The position numbers and the translations under genes were made by a program. The notes under the pieces were generated by a model that was not told the origin of the DNA, did not search any database, and was given only the letters and a program-made list of their open reading frames with translations. From Nitrospiraceae bacterium (GTDB lineage: Bacteria > Nitrospirota > Thermodesulfovibrionia > UBA6902), in assembly GCA_003599425.1 (NCBI GenBank), contig QZKC01000096.1:1-32831 (forward strand): a stretch of DNA of 32,831 nt, in the 5' to 3' direction. Below, piece by piece: positions 1 to 8,410 of the stretch. The first letter of the stretch is position 1, and each line of letters begins with the position of its first letter.

Positions 1-1311
1 AAGGTAAAGCCTGTCAAACACAGGATCAGAAATGACACCTGTTATGGAGGTCCCGACATTGTTGATAGCGCTAACCGCATTCTCATCCTCTCCTTTTATG
101 AACTGAAGGATGTCAATAACCGACAGCTTATCAGAGCTGTAATTTGTTACGTAGACCTTTCCCTTCTGGTAATCCACATCAAGCGCAATGGGATTCCATC
201 CAACGTCTATATTAATGACCTCCTGACTGCGATGAGTCAATAAATCCATTTTGACTACTGATACAGTATTTGAATAATAGTTCAGTACATATACATAGAA
301 AAATTTCTGGCGAAAGCTCCTGATAATATTGATCTGGTCGAAACTGAGAAACCTTGTTCCAAGCAGTTTCTCAACAGGAGGATCAGCAGCTATTGCAACA
401 GGGCCTTTCCCCACGTCTATTTTTTCTGTCTCCTGGAATGTTGAGGTGTCTATGACAGATACTGAATTGGAATCGAAATTTGTGACAAAAACAAGCTCCT
501 TGCCTGAGGATACTCTCACAGCTGCTATTCCTGCGGGCCCACTGCCGAATCTGACAGGCACTTCAGTTTCAACATGGTTTGTCGTCGGGTCGATCACGGA
601 TATGCTGTTTGATCCTGAGTTGGCAACATAGACCTTCAGCCGTTCTCCTGCGAGCATAGCCGTAATGCCCTTTGGCTTCTTGCCGACCATGATATTGGTA
701 ACGATCTCTCCTGACTGCCTGTTCAGAACAGAAACATTATCAGAACCCTCATTAGTTATGTAGACAAGAGAGGTGCTTAGTTCCGGGACCTTTCCACTGA
801 CTGCCATGCGCGGGCTGAACAAATATCCATCAGTAATGGACCCTTCTGCATCCCAGTGCAGGAAGATCGATGTGTTCTGGCCTTTCCTGACAGTGCTATG
901 TATAGGCATTTCTGTCCCGTCAGGAGGCAATGCCAAACGTGACGTTTGATCTTTCCTCTTTACAGTCGCCTCTTTGATTACAAGCTTGAGTTTTGTGTAC
1001 CTGCCTTCGGGAAGGACTCCTTCAGACAGTAGCACCTGACGTCCTTTAAGCTTAAGAGAGCTTATCTCATTTTGTGAAACAGCAAGTTCATGGAGCGTCC
1101 CGTTTTCAGCAATAAAATCTATAGCCGCAAGCTGAAAGGTAATTTCATCCACCACCTTATCCGGGCCGTTCAGAAAAAGAGCTATCTGCCCCTTGTTTGG
1201 CTCTGAAGGGCTGCTTTTATCCTCAAGATAATAACATCCATAACTAAAGGACAGACAAAATGCTATAAGAACAAACAGAAGACTTTTCCTGTGAGCTGTC
1301 AACTGAATCAT
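1..1311 (-). CDS. YVTN beta-propeller lipoprotein, 3' end cut by window edge
   Basis: This is an open frame of 437 codons on the minus strand that runs off the left edge without a stop. The N-terminus is a signal peptide ending in S-Y-G-C (Cys about 26), an imperfect lipobox, so it is probably a lipoprotein. Residues about 43-175 resemble the DUF4382 beta-sandwich found before surface propellers. From about residue 185 there are at least five YVTN-type blades, each with a V-Y-[IV]-T-N-like strand, a [SD]N-x-[VI]-S-V-[IL] core and a V-G-x-x-P turn (for example VYVTNYSSDKLSVID). These propellers usually bind proteins or polymers at the cell surface; no enzyme function is implied. The start ATG follows an AAAAGGCAAAAG stretch that can serve as a weak ribosome site. 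It lies 41 bases after the NHL gene, probably in one transcript. Confidence 0.85.
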   Translation of the reverse strand, partial: MIQLTAHRKSLLFVLIAFCLSFSYGCYYLEDKSSPSEPNKGQIALFLNGPDKVVDEITFQLAAIDFIAENGTLHELAVSQNEISSLKLKGRQVLLSEGVLPEGRYTKLKLVIKEATVKRKDQTSRLALPPDGTEMPIHSTVRKGQNTSIFLHWDAEGSITDGYLFSPRMAVSGKVPELSTSLVYITNEGSDNVSVLNRQSGEIVTNIMVGKKPKGITAMLAGERLKVYVANSGSNSISVIDPTTNHVETEVPVRFGSGPAGIAAVRVSSGKELVFVTNFDSNSVSVIDTSTFQETEKIDVGKGPVAIAADPPVEKLLGTRFLSFDQINIIRSFRQKFFYVYVLNYYSNTVSVVKMDLLTHRSQEVINIDVGWNPIALDVDYQKGKVYVTNYSSDKLSVIDILQFIKGEDENAVSAINNVGTSITGVISDPVFDRLYL

Positions 1312-1352
1312 CTTTTGCCTTTTATTATGATTACTACATGACATACCTTGCA

Positions 1353-2336
1353 TTATTTCTTGCTCAATACAGCAACCCTGGTAGCAAATACCTGAACACG
1401 ATGGTTAAAGTAGTCGGCTATGAATATTCTTCCTGCGTCATCCACAGCAATATCTGTAGGGAACTGAAACCACCCTGCTCCTAAACCCAAGCCTCCAAAT
1501 TCAAACAGGTAAGCCCCTTTATTATCATATGCACTTACGGTGTGCCGCATATAATCAACTACATACATTGTGCCGCTATGCTCATCTACTCCCACCCCTT
1601 TGGGCCTGCTGAGTTTCCCTGAACTCCCCCCTTTTTCACCGAACTTAAACAGGAAGTTCCGGTTTTCATCATAAACATATATCCTGCCTTCTTCCTCACT
1701 GACCAGATATATCTTTCCCGAGCTGTCCAGTTTAACATTCGTCAGCTTTGCCTTGCGCCCCTCTTCATCAGGGGTCATGATATCCAGAAATGTCCCGTCA
1801 TTGCCAAGAATGATGACGCCTGGATATTGACTTGCAACGGCATAAATGTTCCCCTGTTTATCTACGGAAAGCCTTGACGGAATAAATGAATCTGCCCCCT
1901 CAAAACCGCTGAAATAAATGTCCCTCTCCCATGTAAGACACGGCCTTAAGACAGTAATCCTGTGCCTCGGATTATCAGCGTTGGCAGATTGTGCGATGTA
2001 AAGATTCCCATTTTTATCAACAGCTAAACCCTGAGGGTTATTAATGCCGTATTTATTGTTTACCGTAAGGACCGGGAACATATCTTTTGTATACACAACA
2101 ACCCTTCCCCTTCCATCAATGATGTAAATCTCTTTCATCTCCCGATCAACCGTGACGAAAGACGGGAATGTGAGCTTCTCCTCCTGCTCATCGAAAATTA
2201 TGCTGTCTCTGTATATGACAGCATCAGGCTCTGCATAAAGCCGCGGAATACCGAGCAACAAGTAAATTGCGAGTATTATTGCTTTCCTCAGAAAACTATG
2301 GAGTGTTTTATTCTTTTCTATGAAAACTATACCCAT
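1353..2336 (-). CDS. Secreted NHL-repeat six-bladed beta-propeller protein
   Basis: The protein has 327 residues. A basic n-region and a hydrophobic stretch (about residues 17-30) ending near LYA-EP form a signal peptide or anchor. The rest is a series of NHL blades with the usual N-P-Q-G-L-A-V-D, R-P-K-G-V-G-V-D and F-P-T-D-I-A-V-D turns and N-H-R-[VI]-x-V strands, enough for six blades. It contains no CXXCH. NHL propellers are interaction scaffolds. Two further NHL proteins in this window are embedded in cytochrome operons, which suggests a shared partnering role with multihaem cytochromes. The start has no good Shine-Dalgarno sequence, but no other Met precedes the signal peptide. It is cotranscribed with the YVTN lipoprotein downstream and lies after the terminator of the cytochrome gene at 2572. 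Confidence 0.85.
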   Translation of the reverse strand: MGIVFIEKNKTLHSFLRKAIILAIYLLLGIPRLYAEPDAVIYRDSIIFDEQEEKLTFPSFVTVDREMKEIYIIDGRGRVVVYTKDMFPVLTVNNKYGINNPQGLAVDKNGNLYIAQSANADNPRHRITVLRPCLTWERDIYFSGFEGADSFIPSRLSVDKQGNIYAVASQYPGVIILGNDGTFLDIMTPDEEGRKAKLTNVKLDSSGKIYLVSEEEGRIYVYDENRNFLFKFGEKGGSSGKLSRPKGVGVDEHSGTMYVVDYMRHTVSAYDNKGAYLFEFGGLGLGAGWFQFPTDIAVDDAGRIFIADYFNHRVQVFATRVAVLSKK

Positions 2337-2504
2337 TGTCAGCGTTTTTATGATAGCAATAATTTCTGTTTAAATTCCAATGATCATTTCCCCTGCTGTA
2401 TCATTATCAAATGAGGGAATTGCAAATGATCAACAGGTTACTTCAAAAGACTTTTATACTTTTTCTGGTCAGCTATAAAGGTATTGCGTGTCCGTGATAT
2501 CTTG

Positions 2505-2540
2505 CAAAAATGGGTATCATGCTTATCGCATGATACCCAT
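2505..2540 (-). terminator. Rho-independent terminator of the 2572-3744 cytochrome gene
   Basis: A perfect 12-bp stem (ATGGGTATCATG at 2510-2521 pairing with CATGATACCCAT at 2529-2540) encloses a 7-base loop. Read on the minus strand it is followed directly by TTTTTG. It lies about 30 bases after the cytochrome stop codon and separates that transcript from the NHL/YVTN pair. Confidence 0.9.
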
Positions 2541-2571
2541 CTGCTTAAGACCAACTATTTTCTGAAAAAAT

Positions 2572-3744
2572 TTAATTCTTGTCAGTATGACAGACAAAGC
2601 AGCCTGTTGTGGTGCCGGCTCCTACAGTGATCGTTGTATAATCCCATCTCAGGAGGTCTGCATAGGGTGATCCATGCGCCCTGTGGCATGACAAACACAT
2701 GACAATAGCACCTGTCCTTGTCGTGCTGTCTCCAGGGCTAACAGTACTGCTGCTGCCTTCAGCGTTTGTCGGTACTACTGGTCTTGCAACCGGCACTTGA
2801 AGACTGTAACTGCCTGCTGTATCGTCGCCATTATCAGAATTATAATCATCGTATTCACCGCTGTTCGGCAGTACGATATCAGTCGGATGTCTCACCCATG
2901 GTGAACCAAATGTTGCATCTGCATCAATCCTGGAGTGAAAAAATCCATGACATTCAGCACAAAAGTAACTGGACGTTTCTTTAAATTGATATGTGTCCGT
3001 GGTGTCATTGTCTCTTTCTGTGCTTGTATCATTTTTCCCGTAATATTCATTATGTGACGCAGCGGTCTCATTCCAGTTCCAGTCTGCGTCTTCCAACCCT
3101 TTGATACCACCCAAAAATCTGTAACTGTTGGCTACTGTATTTGCTGCAGATGCAGCAGTGGCTGTTATACCGCTACCGGTATTTGCATTATTATGATGTG
3201 CTCCTGTGATTGCCTGCAAACTGTTTGCTGTTGTATGGTTCCCATGGCAACCATATGTTCCGGCACAGGTAAGCTGGTTCGCCCCCCAGTTTGCCGCCCC
3301 GCCTGCTACCTGGCCAAAAGTAAACCCACTTGTTGCATTCGGCTCCCAGCCCGGAGGCGTTCTTCCTATAGTTGCATCTGCGCTCACTCCGCTGATGTCA
3401 GCTACATTGTGTCCTTTTGCATCGCCGCCACCCTGAGTTACCCAGTAAAAGTCACCCCCGGCATTTGTCGCTCCATTACCCTGTGCGCCTCCAGCAGTGC
3501 CGGCTGAATGAAGCACCGCAGGTGCGCCATATGTTGTTGTCTGTCCAGCGCCTGATGTAGTATGACATCCCGCACAACTTGCCAGTAAAAGTTGTGACTG
3601 GGCGCCGCTGTCTCCCTGGTCTGCCCCGCCCTGGCTGTCATGCATGGTGTGACAGTTGGAGCACTGGCCTGCTACTGCACCAGCATAATTGTATGTCAGA
3701 ACAATTGATAGAAAAACCATAAACGTTATGAGCAGCTTACTCAT
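2572..3744 (-). CDS. Secreted multihaem cytochrome c (five CXXCH plus one CX5CH)
   Basis: From the start chosen here the protein has 390 residues. A signal peptide (MSKLLITFMVFLSIVL..., cleavage near AGA-VAG) precedes a Gly/Ala/Thr/Asn-rich body. Haem c motifs in order are CSNCH, CAGCH, an atypical CAGTYGCH (five residues between the cysteines), CAECH, CLSCH and CFVCH, with additional His residues for bis-His ligation. No catalytic family is recognised. A periplasmic or surface electron carrier is inferred. Three in-frame starts exist. ATG 3828 lies only about 6 bases after the predicted sigma-54 transcription start and is unlikely. GTG 3789 follows AAGGAGGG and ATG 3744 follows GGAGGTG, both well spaced. 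ATG 3744 gives a standard signal peptide and is preferred; GTG 3789 would add 15 residues. The gene is monocistronic, with its own sigma-54 promoter and terminator. Confidence 0.88.
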   Translation of the reverse strand: MSKLLITFMVFLSIVLTYNYAGAVAGQCSNCHTMHDSQGGADQGDSGAQSQLLLASCAGCHTTSGAGQTTTYGAPAVLHSAGTAGGAQGNGATNAGGDFYWVTQGGGDAKGHNVADISGVSADATIGRTPPGWEPNATSGFTFGQVAGGAANWGANQLTCAGTYGCHGNHTTANSLQAITGAHHNNANTGSGITATAASAANTVANSYRFLGGIKGLEDADWNWNETAASHNEYYGKNDTSTERDNDTTDTYQFKETSSYFCAECHGFFHSRIDADATFGSPWVRHPTDIVLPNSGEYDDYNSDNGDDTAGSYSLQVPVARPVVPTNAEGSSSTVSPGDSTTRTGAIVMCLSCHRAHGSPYADLLRWDYTTITVGAGTTTGCFVCHTDKN

Positions 3745-3844
3745 AATCTGCACCTCCATTTTTGTTTTTGGTTTAGTTGCTGTTCCCACTATATTCCCTC
3801 CTTTGATATTGTATATTGAATTTTTCATTTCCCTTTAAGTCTTG

Positions 3845-3861
3845 AGCAATTCATATGCCAA
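3845..3861 (-). promoter_or_regulatory. Sigma-54 (-24/-12) promoter of the multihaem cytochrome
   Basis: On the minus strand the sequence reads TTGGCATATGAATTGCT. It carries the invariant GG and GC with exactly 10 bases between them and a close match to TGGCAC-N5-TTGC[AT]. With -12 at 3846, transcription would begin near 3834. That gives a leader of about 45 bases to GTG 3789 or 90 bases to ATG 3744. A sigma-54 activator gene (4085-5452) lies immediately upstream, which strengthens the call. Confidence 0.85.
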
Positions 3862-3927
3862 GGTTGGAAAATCATAATTATTTTCTCTACTACTCGGATA
3901 AAACAATTTTTTTCTTTAGCGTATCCC

Positions 3928-3947
3928 ATGTTCAATGTGCTGAACAT
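3928..3947. promoter_or_regulatory. Palindrome ATGTTCA-N6-TGAACAT, candidate enhancer site
   Basis: A perfect 7-6-7 inverted repeat is centred about 103 bases upstream of the predicted sigma-54 start. The position suits binding of a sigma-54 activator, and the adjacent NtrC-type regulator is the obvious candidate. It could also bind another dimeric regulator. Confidence 0.55.
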
Positions 3948-3955
3948 ATAGACTT

Positions 3956-3973
3956 TTGACGCACATGCGTCAA
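3956..3973. promoter_or_regulatory. Palindrome TTGACGCA-CA-TGCGTCAA, candidate enhancer site
   Basis: A perfect 8-2-8 inverted repeat is centred about 130 bases upstream of the predicted sigma-54 start. It lies about 27 bases from the second palindrome, or 2.5 helical turns. A Fis-type HTH dimer would fit such a site. A partial copy (GACGCA-TT-TGCG) occurs at 13657-13668 upstream of cytochrome cassette II. Confidence 0.6.
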
Positions 3974-4084
3974 TTTAAACACAGTTTACCGCCTTGCCTG
4001 AAGTTAATTCGTATATATATAACAAATTTGCTATCTTTTAAACAACTGAATTCTGTTTATGGCACTATTTAAGAGAATTATTCT

Positions 4085-5452
4085 TTAAAGAAGCCCGAAC
4101 TTGTGCATCTTGTATCTGAGCGCGTCCCTTGAGATCCCCAGCAACCTGGCTGCCTTTGTCTGGTTGTTATCTGCCTTCTGAAGTGCCTGGACAACGAGTT
4201 CCTTTTCCACATTCTTAAGTGAGAGACCTTCGTTCGGCAGATCTATTGAAGGTTCACCACCTGCTTCAGATGTGGTGTAATGAAGCAGTTCTGACGGAAG
4301 ATGTTCTGGAAGGATGATTTCCGTATCTTCAAGGATACACACCCTTTCGATAATATTCCTGAGTTCTCTCGCATTTCCATACCACGGATAATTGACCAGC
4401 AAACTCTTCGTTTCAGGCGATATGGTTTTGACCTCCTTCCTGAATTCCTTATTGAACTTTTTTATGTAATGCATTGCAAGCGGAATTATATCTTCCTTCC
4501 TTTCTCTTAACGGCGGCAGGAATATTGGAAATACTTTGAGCCTGTAATAAAGGTCTGCCCTGAAACTGCCGTCTCTCACCGCATCTTCAAGGTCTTTCTT
4601 GTTGGTAGTAGCTATGATCCTGACATTGACACGGACGTCCCTGAGCCCGCCAACCCTTTTGAAGGTTTTTTCTTCAAGCGCCCTTAATAATTTCGACTGT
4701 GTGGACAGTTTGATGTCTCCTATTTCATCAAGATATATAGTCCCTCCGCTGGCAACTTCAAAGAGTCCTTTTTTGGAGGTCTTTGCATCTGTAAAAGCGC
4801 CTTTTTCATATCCGAAGAGCTCACTCTCAATGAGGGCCTCGGGTATCGCAGTGCAGGTGACCTCAACAAATGGGTCCGATGAGCGCTGGCTATGGTAATG
4901 GATCGCCCTCGCAAGGAGGCTTTTGCCGGTACCGCTCTCACCTTGAATAAGTATCGTGTTTGCATCACTGAGTGCAACTTTCCTGGACAGTGTTAAAACC
5001 TCTTTCATGGTTGCGGATTCACCGATAATGTTCTGGAAATTGTATGTATCGTATTTTTCCTCTCTGAAATAGCTGACTTCCCTCTTGAGATGAATTGTTT
5101 CCATTCCTTTTTTTATGAGGAACGATATCCTGTCAAGTTCGAACGGTTTTTCCACAAAATCATACGCCCCTGATTTTATGGCTGCGACAGCAGTCTCTAT
5201 ATCCCCATGGGCAGTTATGATTATGACAATGGCCTCGTTATTTATTTTCCTGATGGCTTCAAGCGTCTCCATTCCGCCCATCCCGGGCATCCGGAGATCA
5301 AGAATTATAATATCGGGGACATCTGTCTGAAATATTTCTAACCCGGCCTCTCCAGAGTCTGCTGTCAATATTTCATGCCCCTCTTTCTCAAGATGCTGCT
5401 TGAGGCTTTTCGTTATAAATTTCTCATCGTCAACTACCAGAATTTTTCCCAT
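4085..5452 (-). CDS. Sigma-54-dependent response regulator (NtrC family)
   Basis: The protein has 455 residues and all three domains of the family. The receiver (1-120) has the phospho-acceptor Asp52 in LDLRMPG and Lys102 in EKPF. The AAA+ domain (about 140-375) has Walker A GESGTGKS (171-178), Walker B near 240-243 and the sigma-54 contact loop. The C-terminal Fis-type HTH runs through NQTKAARLLGISRDALRYKM. The contact loop (218-223) reads GAFTDA rather than the majority GAFTGA, a variant also seen in natural family members. The gene begins 4 bases after the kinase stop and forms one operon with it. The likely target is the sigma-54 promoter at 3845-3861, just downstream of this gene. Control of the cytochrome cassettes is possible but not shown. 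No terminator is evident after the stop. Confidence 0.93.
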   Translation of the reverse strand: MGKILVVDDEKFITKSLKQHLEKEGHEILTADSGEAGLEIFQTDVPDIIILDLRMPGMGGMETLEAIRKINNEAIVIIITAHGDIETAVAAIKSGAYDFVEKPFELDRISFLIKKGMETIHLKREVSYFREEKYDTYNFQNIIGESATMKEVLTLSRKVALSDANTILIQGESGTGKSLLARAIHYHSQRSSDPFVEVTCTAIPEALIESELFGYEKGAFTDAKTSKKGLFEVASGGTIYLDEIGDIKLSTQSKLLRALEEKTFKRVGGLRDVRVNVRIIATTNKKDLEDAVRDGSFRADLYYRLKVFPIFLPPLRERKEDIIPLAMHYIKKFNKEFRKEVKTISPETKSLLVNYPWYGNARELRNIIERVCILEDTEIILPEHLPSELLHYTTSEAGGEPSIDLPNEGLSLKNVEKELVVQALQKADNNQTKAARLLGISRDALRYKMHKFGLL

Positions 5453-5456
5453 GCTG

Positions 5457-6995
5457 TCAAATTGCTCCGCTTAATGCTGCATTCTTTTTGCCGCTCTGCA
5501 TGACCGGTAAAAGTATTGAGAAAATGCTGCCGCTGCCAACTTCACTTATGACCGTTATTTCCCCTCCATGCTCCTGGACTATTCTCTGACTTATGGACAG
5601 CCCCAGACCCGTGCCCTTTGTTTTTCTTGTAAAAAACGGATCGAATATGCTGTCCCTATGTTCTGCTTCTATCCCTTCACCGGTATCTTTAAAACTCACG
5701 ATCAGTATTGTATCACTCTCTATCCGGTTTTTTATATCAGCTCCGATCTCCCTGGCATCAGCAACACGAATTGATATTGTGAGGCCTCCTCCCGCAGGCA
5801 TTGCCTGGACAGCGTTGATCATAAGATTCAGAAAAACCTGCTGCATCTGGTCAGGGTCCATCAGGACTTCAGGGATATCTTTTGCGATCAGGGTAGTTAT
5901 CGAAATATGCTGCCTGTTCGCCTCTGGGTACACAAACAGAAGAGATTTCTCCAGGATATCCTGCATACTGTAAGGAATAAAACTCAGCGGCTTAGGCCGC
6001 GCGTAATTCAAAAGATCCTTCACGATCCTGTCAAGGCGCTTTATCTGATTTAATATCTCGGCGGTGATCTCCCTGTTAGAGTCCCCCTCCTTCATTTCAG
6101 ACTGAATTATCTGGACCGCACAACTTATTCCTGTCAGCGGGTTTTTTATCTCATGAGCTATCCCGGAGATGATCTCACCCAGAGATGCCAGTCTCGCGGC
6201 CTTCTGCATCTGCTCCAGATGATAGCTCTCAACGTGTTTTTTCGTCTTTTCAAGTGATGTAACCATACTGTTAAAACTTTTTGCCATAAGGCCAAATTCG
6301 TTCCCTGAGTCTTCTTCCATTCTGGCAGACAGGTCCCCGTTCTCGATCTTCCTGAAAGCTGTTATCATTTTCTTTATCGGCCTGTCGATCAGCATACTGA
6401 CAACAAACAATATTCCGCCGGCCATTATCAGAAAGGCAACGATGGCATCTGTATAATGCTCTCTTTTGAATTCCTGCACTGTCCTGTTGACGCTGGCGAG
6501 AGAAACATCCAGCGCAAGGACTCCCAATATTTCTTTCTCAGAGCCGTGGCATTTATGACAGACAGGTTGGTTGAGAATGATGGTAAGTTTCGATGCAAAT
6601 CCCTGGCCCTCCTTCTCAGTCAGAAACGCATCAGCATCCTCTCTCTTTGTAAAAATCTGCATGTCTTTCTCATGGATCCTTCCTCCGGTGTCCTGAGGCT
6701 CTGAAGATGCTACGATAAGGCCGCTCTCAGGCAGGAATACCCTGATCCCCTTCAATTCCTTCGATTCTTTTACCTGATCTTCCATGAAAGACTGAAGGTC
6801 CTGCCACTGGTTCTTTAACATGAGGATAACAAGATTGTGTGAGATACTGTCTGAAAGGAGCGTGGCTTTTTCTTTTTGCACGGCAAGGAGTTTTTGTTCG
6901 GTGGCCCTGATGTCCCTAACCGTTGACAAGATCATGATGACCGCAATAATCATTAAGGCAGTGACGGCAATATTAACCTTGACACTATTGAACAT
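5457..6995 (-). CDS. Membrane sensor histidine kinase with a haem c motif in its periplasmic domain
   Basis: The protein has 512 residues. TM1 is at about 8-27, followed by a periplasmic sensor (28-182), TM2 at about 183-204, HAMP (205-257), HisKA with phospho-acceptor His281 in HEIKNPLTG, and HATPase_c with N-box, DTGEG and GTGLGLSIS. The sensor contains CHKCHG (Cys146-His150) just before ILGVLALDVSL, an arrangement like single-cache or DUF3365-type domains that bind haem c. A covalently bound haem would let the kinase read redox state or a gas such as NO; this is inference. It is paired with the sigma-54 regulator 4 bases downstream and diverges from cytochrome cassette I. The start ATG has no strong ribosome site. 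The second in-frame option would truncate TM1. Confidence 0.92.
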   Translation of the reverse strand: MFNSVKVNIAVTALMIIAVIMILSTVRDIRATEQKLLAVQKEKATLLSDSISHNLVILMLKNQWQDLQSFMEDQVKESKELKGIRVFLPESGLIVASSEPQDTGGRIHEKDMQIFTKREDADAFLTEKEGQGFASKLTIILNQPVCHKCHGSEKEILGVLALDVSLASVNRTVQEFKREHYTDAIVAFLIMAGGILFVVSMLIDRPIKKMITAFRKIENGDLSARMEEDSGNEFGLMAKSFNSMVTSLEKTKKHVESYHLEQMQKAARLASLGEIISGIAHEIKNPLTGISCAVQIIQSEMKEGDSNREITAEILNQIKRLDRIVKDLLNYARPKPLSFIPYSMQDILEKSLLFVYPEANRQHISITTLIAKDIPEVLMDPDQMQQVFLNLMINAVQAMPAGGGLTISIRVADAREIGADIKNRIESDTILIVSFKDTGEGIEAEHRDSIFDPFFTRKTKGTGLGLSISQRIVQEHGGEITVISEVGSGSIFSILLPVMQSGKKNAALSGAI

Positions 6996-7102
6996 TTTTT
7001 CACTACTATACCATACAATCTGTCATGCTTACTATAAATGTTTTGTCGTTAAACTTATCATTAAGCTTTACGAATAGTAATGTAAAGATAAATATTTTTA
7101 AT

Positions 7103-7131
7103 TTGACTGTGCTCCGGTTTCGTGTTATTAA
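7103..7131 (+). promoter_or_regulatory. Candidate sigma-70 promoter for cytochrome cassette I; notes on the 6996-7303 gap
   Basis: TTGACT (7103-7108), a 17-base spacer and TATTAA (7126-7131) form a plausible housekeeping promoter about 170 bases ahead of the first cassette I gene. The remaining AT-rich divergent region between the kinase and the cassette has no gene. I found no GG-N10-GC sigma-54 element there. A short repeat of GCTGTAT occurs near 7211-7226. Confidence 0.4.
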
Positions 7132-7303
7132 ATTGTATATTTTTTTGCGCTAATTTTTATTCTACTCGTAAAAAATAAATTCTCCTGGGGACGAGGGATG
7201 AATAAAACTGCTGTATTTGCTGTATAGACTGCTTATGTGCCAGAAGCAACAAGAATGTTTCTATAAATAATTATTATTTCGAGTGAAGAGGGAGGGAACA
7301 ATA

Positions 7304-8383
7304 GTGAAGCAAATAAAGTTTTTCCATATGACAGTACAGTTCCTTGTTATGTTCAGCATTCTCTCATTTTCCGGTTTCAGCGCTGAGGCAGCAGACAAGG
7401 AAAATTGCCTCATGTGTCATAAGTACCGTCAGATCGGGCGGATTGATGAACAGGGCAGAAAAAGGAGTTACTATGTAGACGAGCACATTTACTCTAATAC
7501 CACACACAGAAACGTGCCGTGCAGGGACTGCCATACCTACATTAGTAAACTTCCCCATGACCCTGTTACCGAGGAAGTGAACTGCGCTAATGAATGTCAT
7601 ATTAAACCTCCTTTTGCAAACGAGAACTTTTCTCACAAGAAAATAATCGAGACATACAACCGGAGCGTTCACGGGATAAAACCCGCTGACTCGCCCCAGT
7701 TGAGGGACGCAAAGCCATACTGCAAATATTGCCACCTGAACCCAATTTATACAAAAGTGTCAGAAGAGCAGGTTGCTTCAACCAGTCTCATCCGGTGCCT
7801 GAACTGCCATGAAAAGCAGGGAGTGACTATGGCTTACAAACATATAACTCACCGGCTCAGGCATAAAACTTCCCGTTCACCCCAGCAAATCGTACAATTA
7901 TGCTCAAAGAACTGTCATGAAGAAGTTGCGCTTATGGGCCGCTTTAAGGCGTCCGAAGAAAGTCTCGCTGCAGTGGAAACGTATAAGCGTTCCATCCACG
8001 GGAAGTCGGTGGCGCTTGGCGCCCAGGATGCAGCAGATTGTATAAGTTGCCATGCTACGAATGCGATACACGACGTCTATAAGAAGGACGACAAGCAGGC
8101 AACCATTCATAAAGCAAACCGTATAAACACCTGCAGGCAATGTCACGCAAAGGCGAATGACCGTTTTGCACAGATCGATGTTCATTCAGAAATAGACCAG
8201 CATAAAAAGCCGGTTCTTTACTTGACAAATACAGCGCTTGGCTTTGCATTTTACGGCTCCGTATTAGGCCTTGTCGGGCTTATGCTCCTTGAGACCTACG
8301 GCAGGAAAAAAGATGGTATTAAATGGCAGATAAGAAAAGGCACGACCTGGCGCGGACAATCAAAACGCGGGCCAAAATTATAA
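7304..8383 (+). CDS. Octahaem cytochrome c with C-terminal membrane anchor (cassette I, gene 1)
   Basis: The protein has 359 residues from GTG 7304, which follows GAGGGAGGG with 7 bases spacing. An upstream in-frame GTG at 7283 overlaps that ribosome site and is rejected. A signal peptide ends near AEA-ADK. Haem motifs in order are CLMCH, CRDCH, CANECH, CKYCH, CLNCH, CSKNCH, CISCH and CRQCH, so the third and sixth have three residues between cysteines. One TM helix near residues 305-328 is followed by a basic cytoplasmic tail, placing the haems in the periplasm. With the cytochrome b encoded 27 bases downstream it resembles the CbcA/CbcB pairing of Geobacter quinol oxidoreductases. Its inferred role is to take electrons from haem b and pass them to the 3-haem subunit. 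A paralogue is at 13883-14941. Confidence 0.9.
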   Translation: MKQIKFFHMTVQFLVMFSILSFSGFSAEAADKENCLMCHKYRQIGRIDEQGRKRSYYVDEHIYSNTTHRNVPCRDCHTYISKLPHDPVTEEVNCANECHIKPPFANENFSHKKIIETYNRSVHGIKPADSPQLRDAKPYCKYCHLNPIYTKVSEEQVASTSLIRCLNCHEKQGVTMAYKHITHRLRHKTSRSPQQIVQLCSKNCHEEVALMGRFKASEESLAAVETYKRSIHGKSVALGAQDAADCISCHATNAIHDVYKKDDKQATIHKANRINTCRQCHAKANDRFAQIDVHSEIDQHKKPVLYLTNTALGFAFYGSVLGLVGLMLLETYGRKKDGIKWQIRKGTTWRGQSKRGPKL

Positions 8384-8410
8384 ATATTACCAAATAAAAA
8401 AGGAGGGAAA

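Noticed and set aside
7000-7303. Sigma-54 promoter for cassette I
   Set aside because: I scanned for GG-N10-GC with a TTGC -12 element and found none. A sigma-70-like pair fits better.
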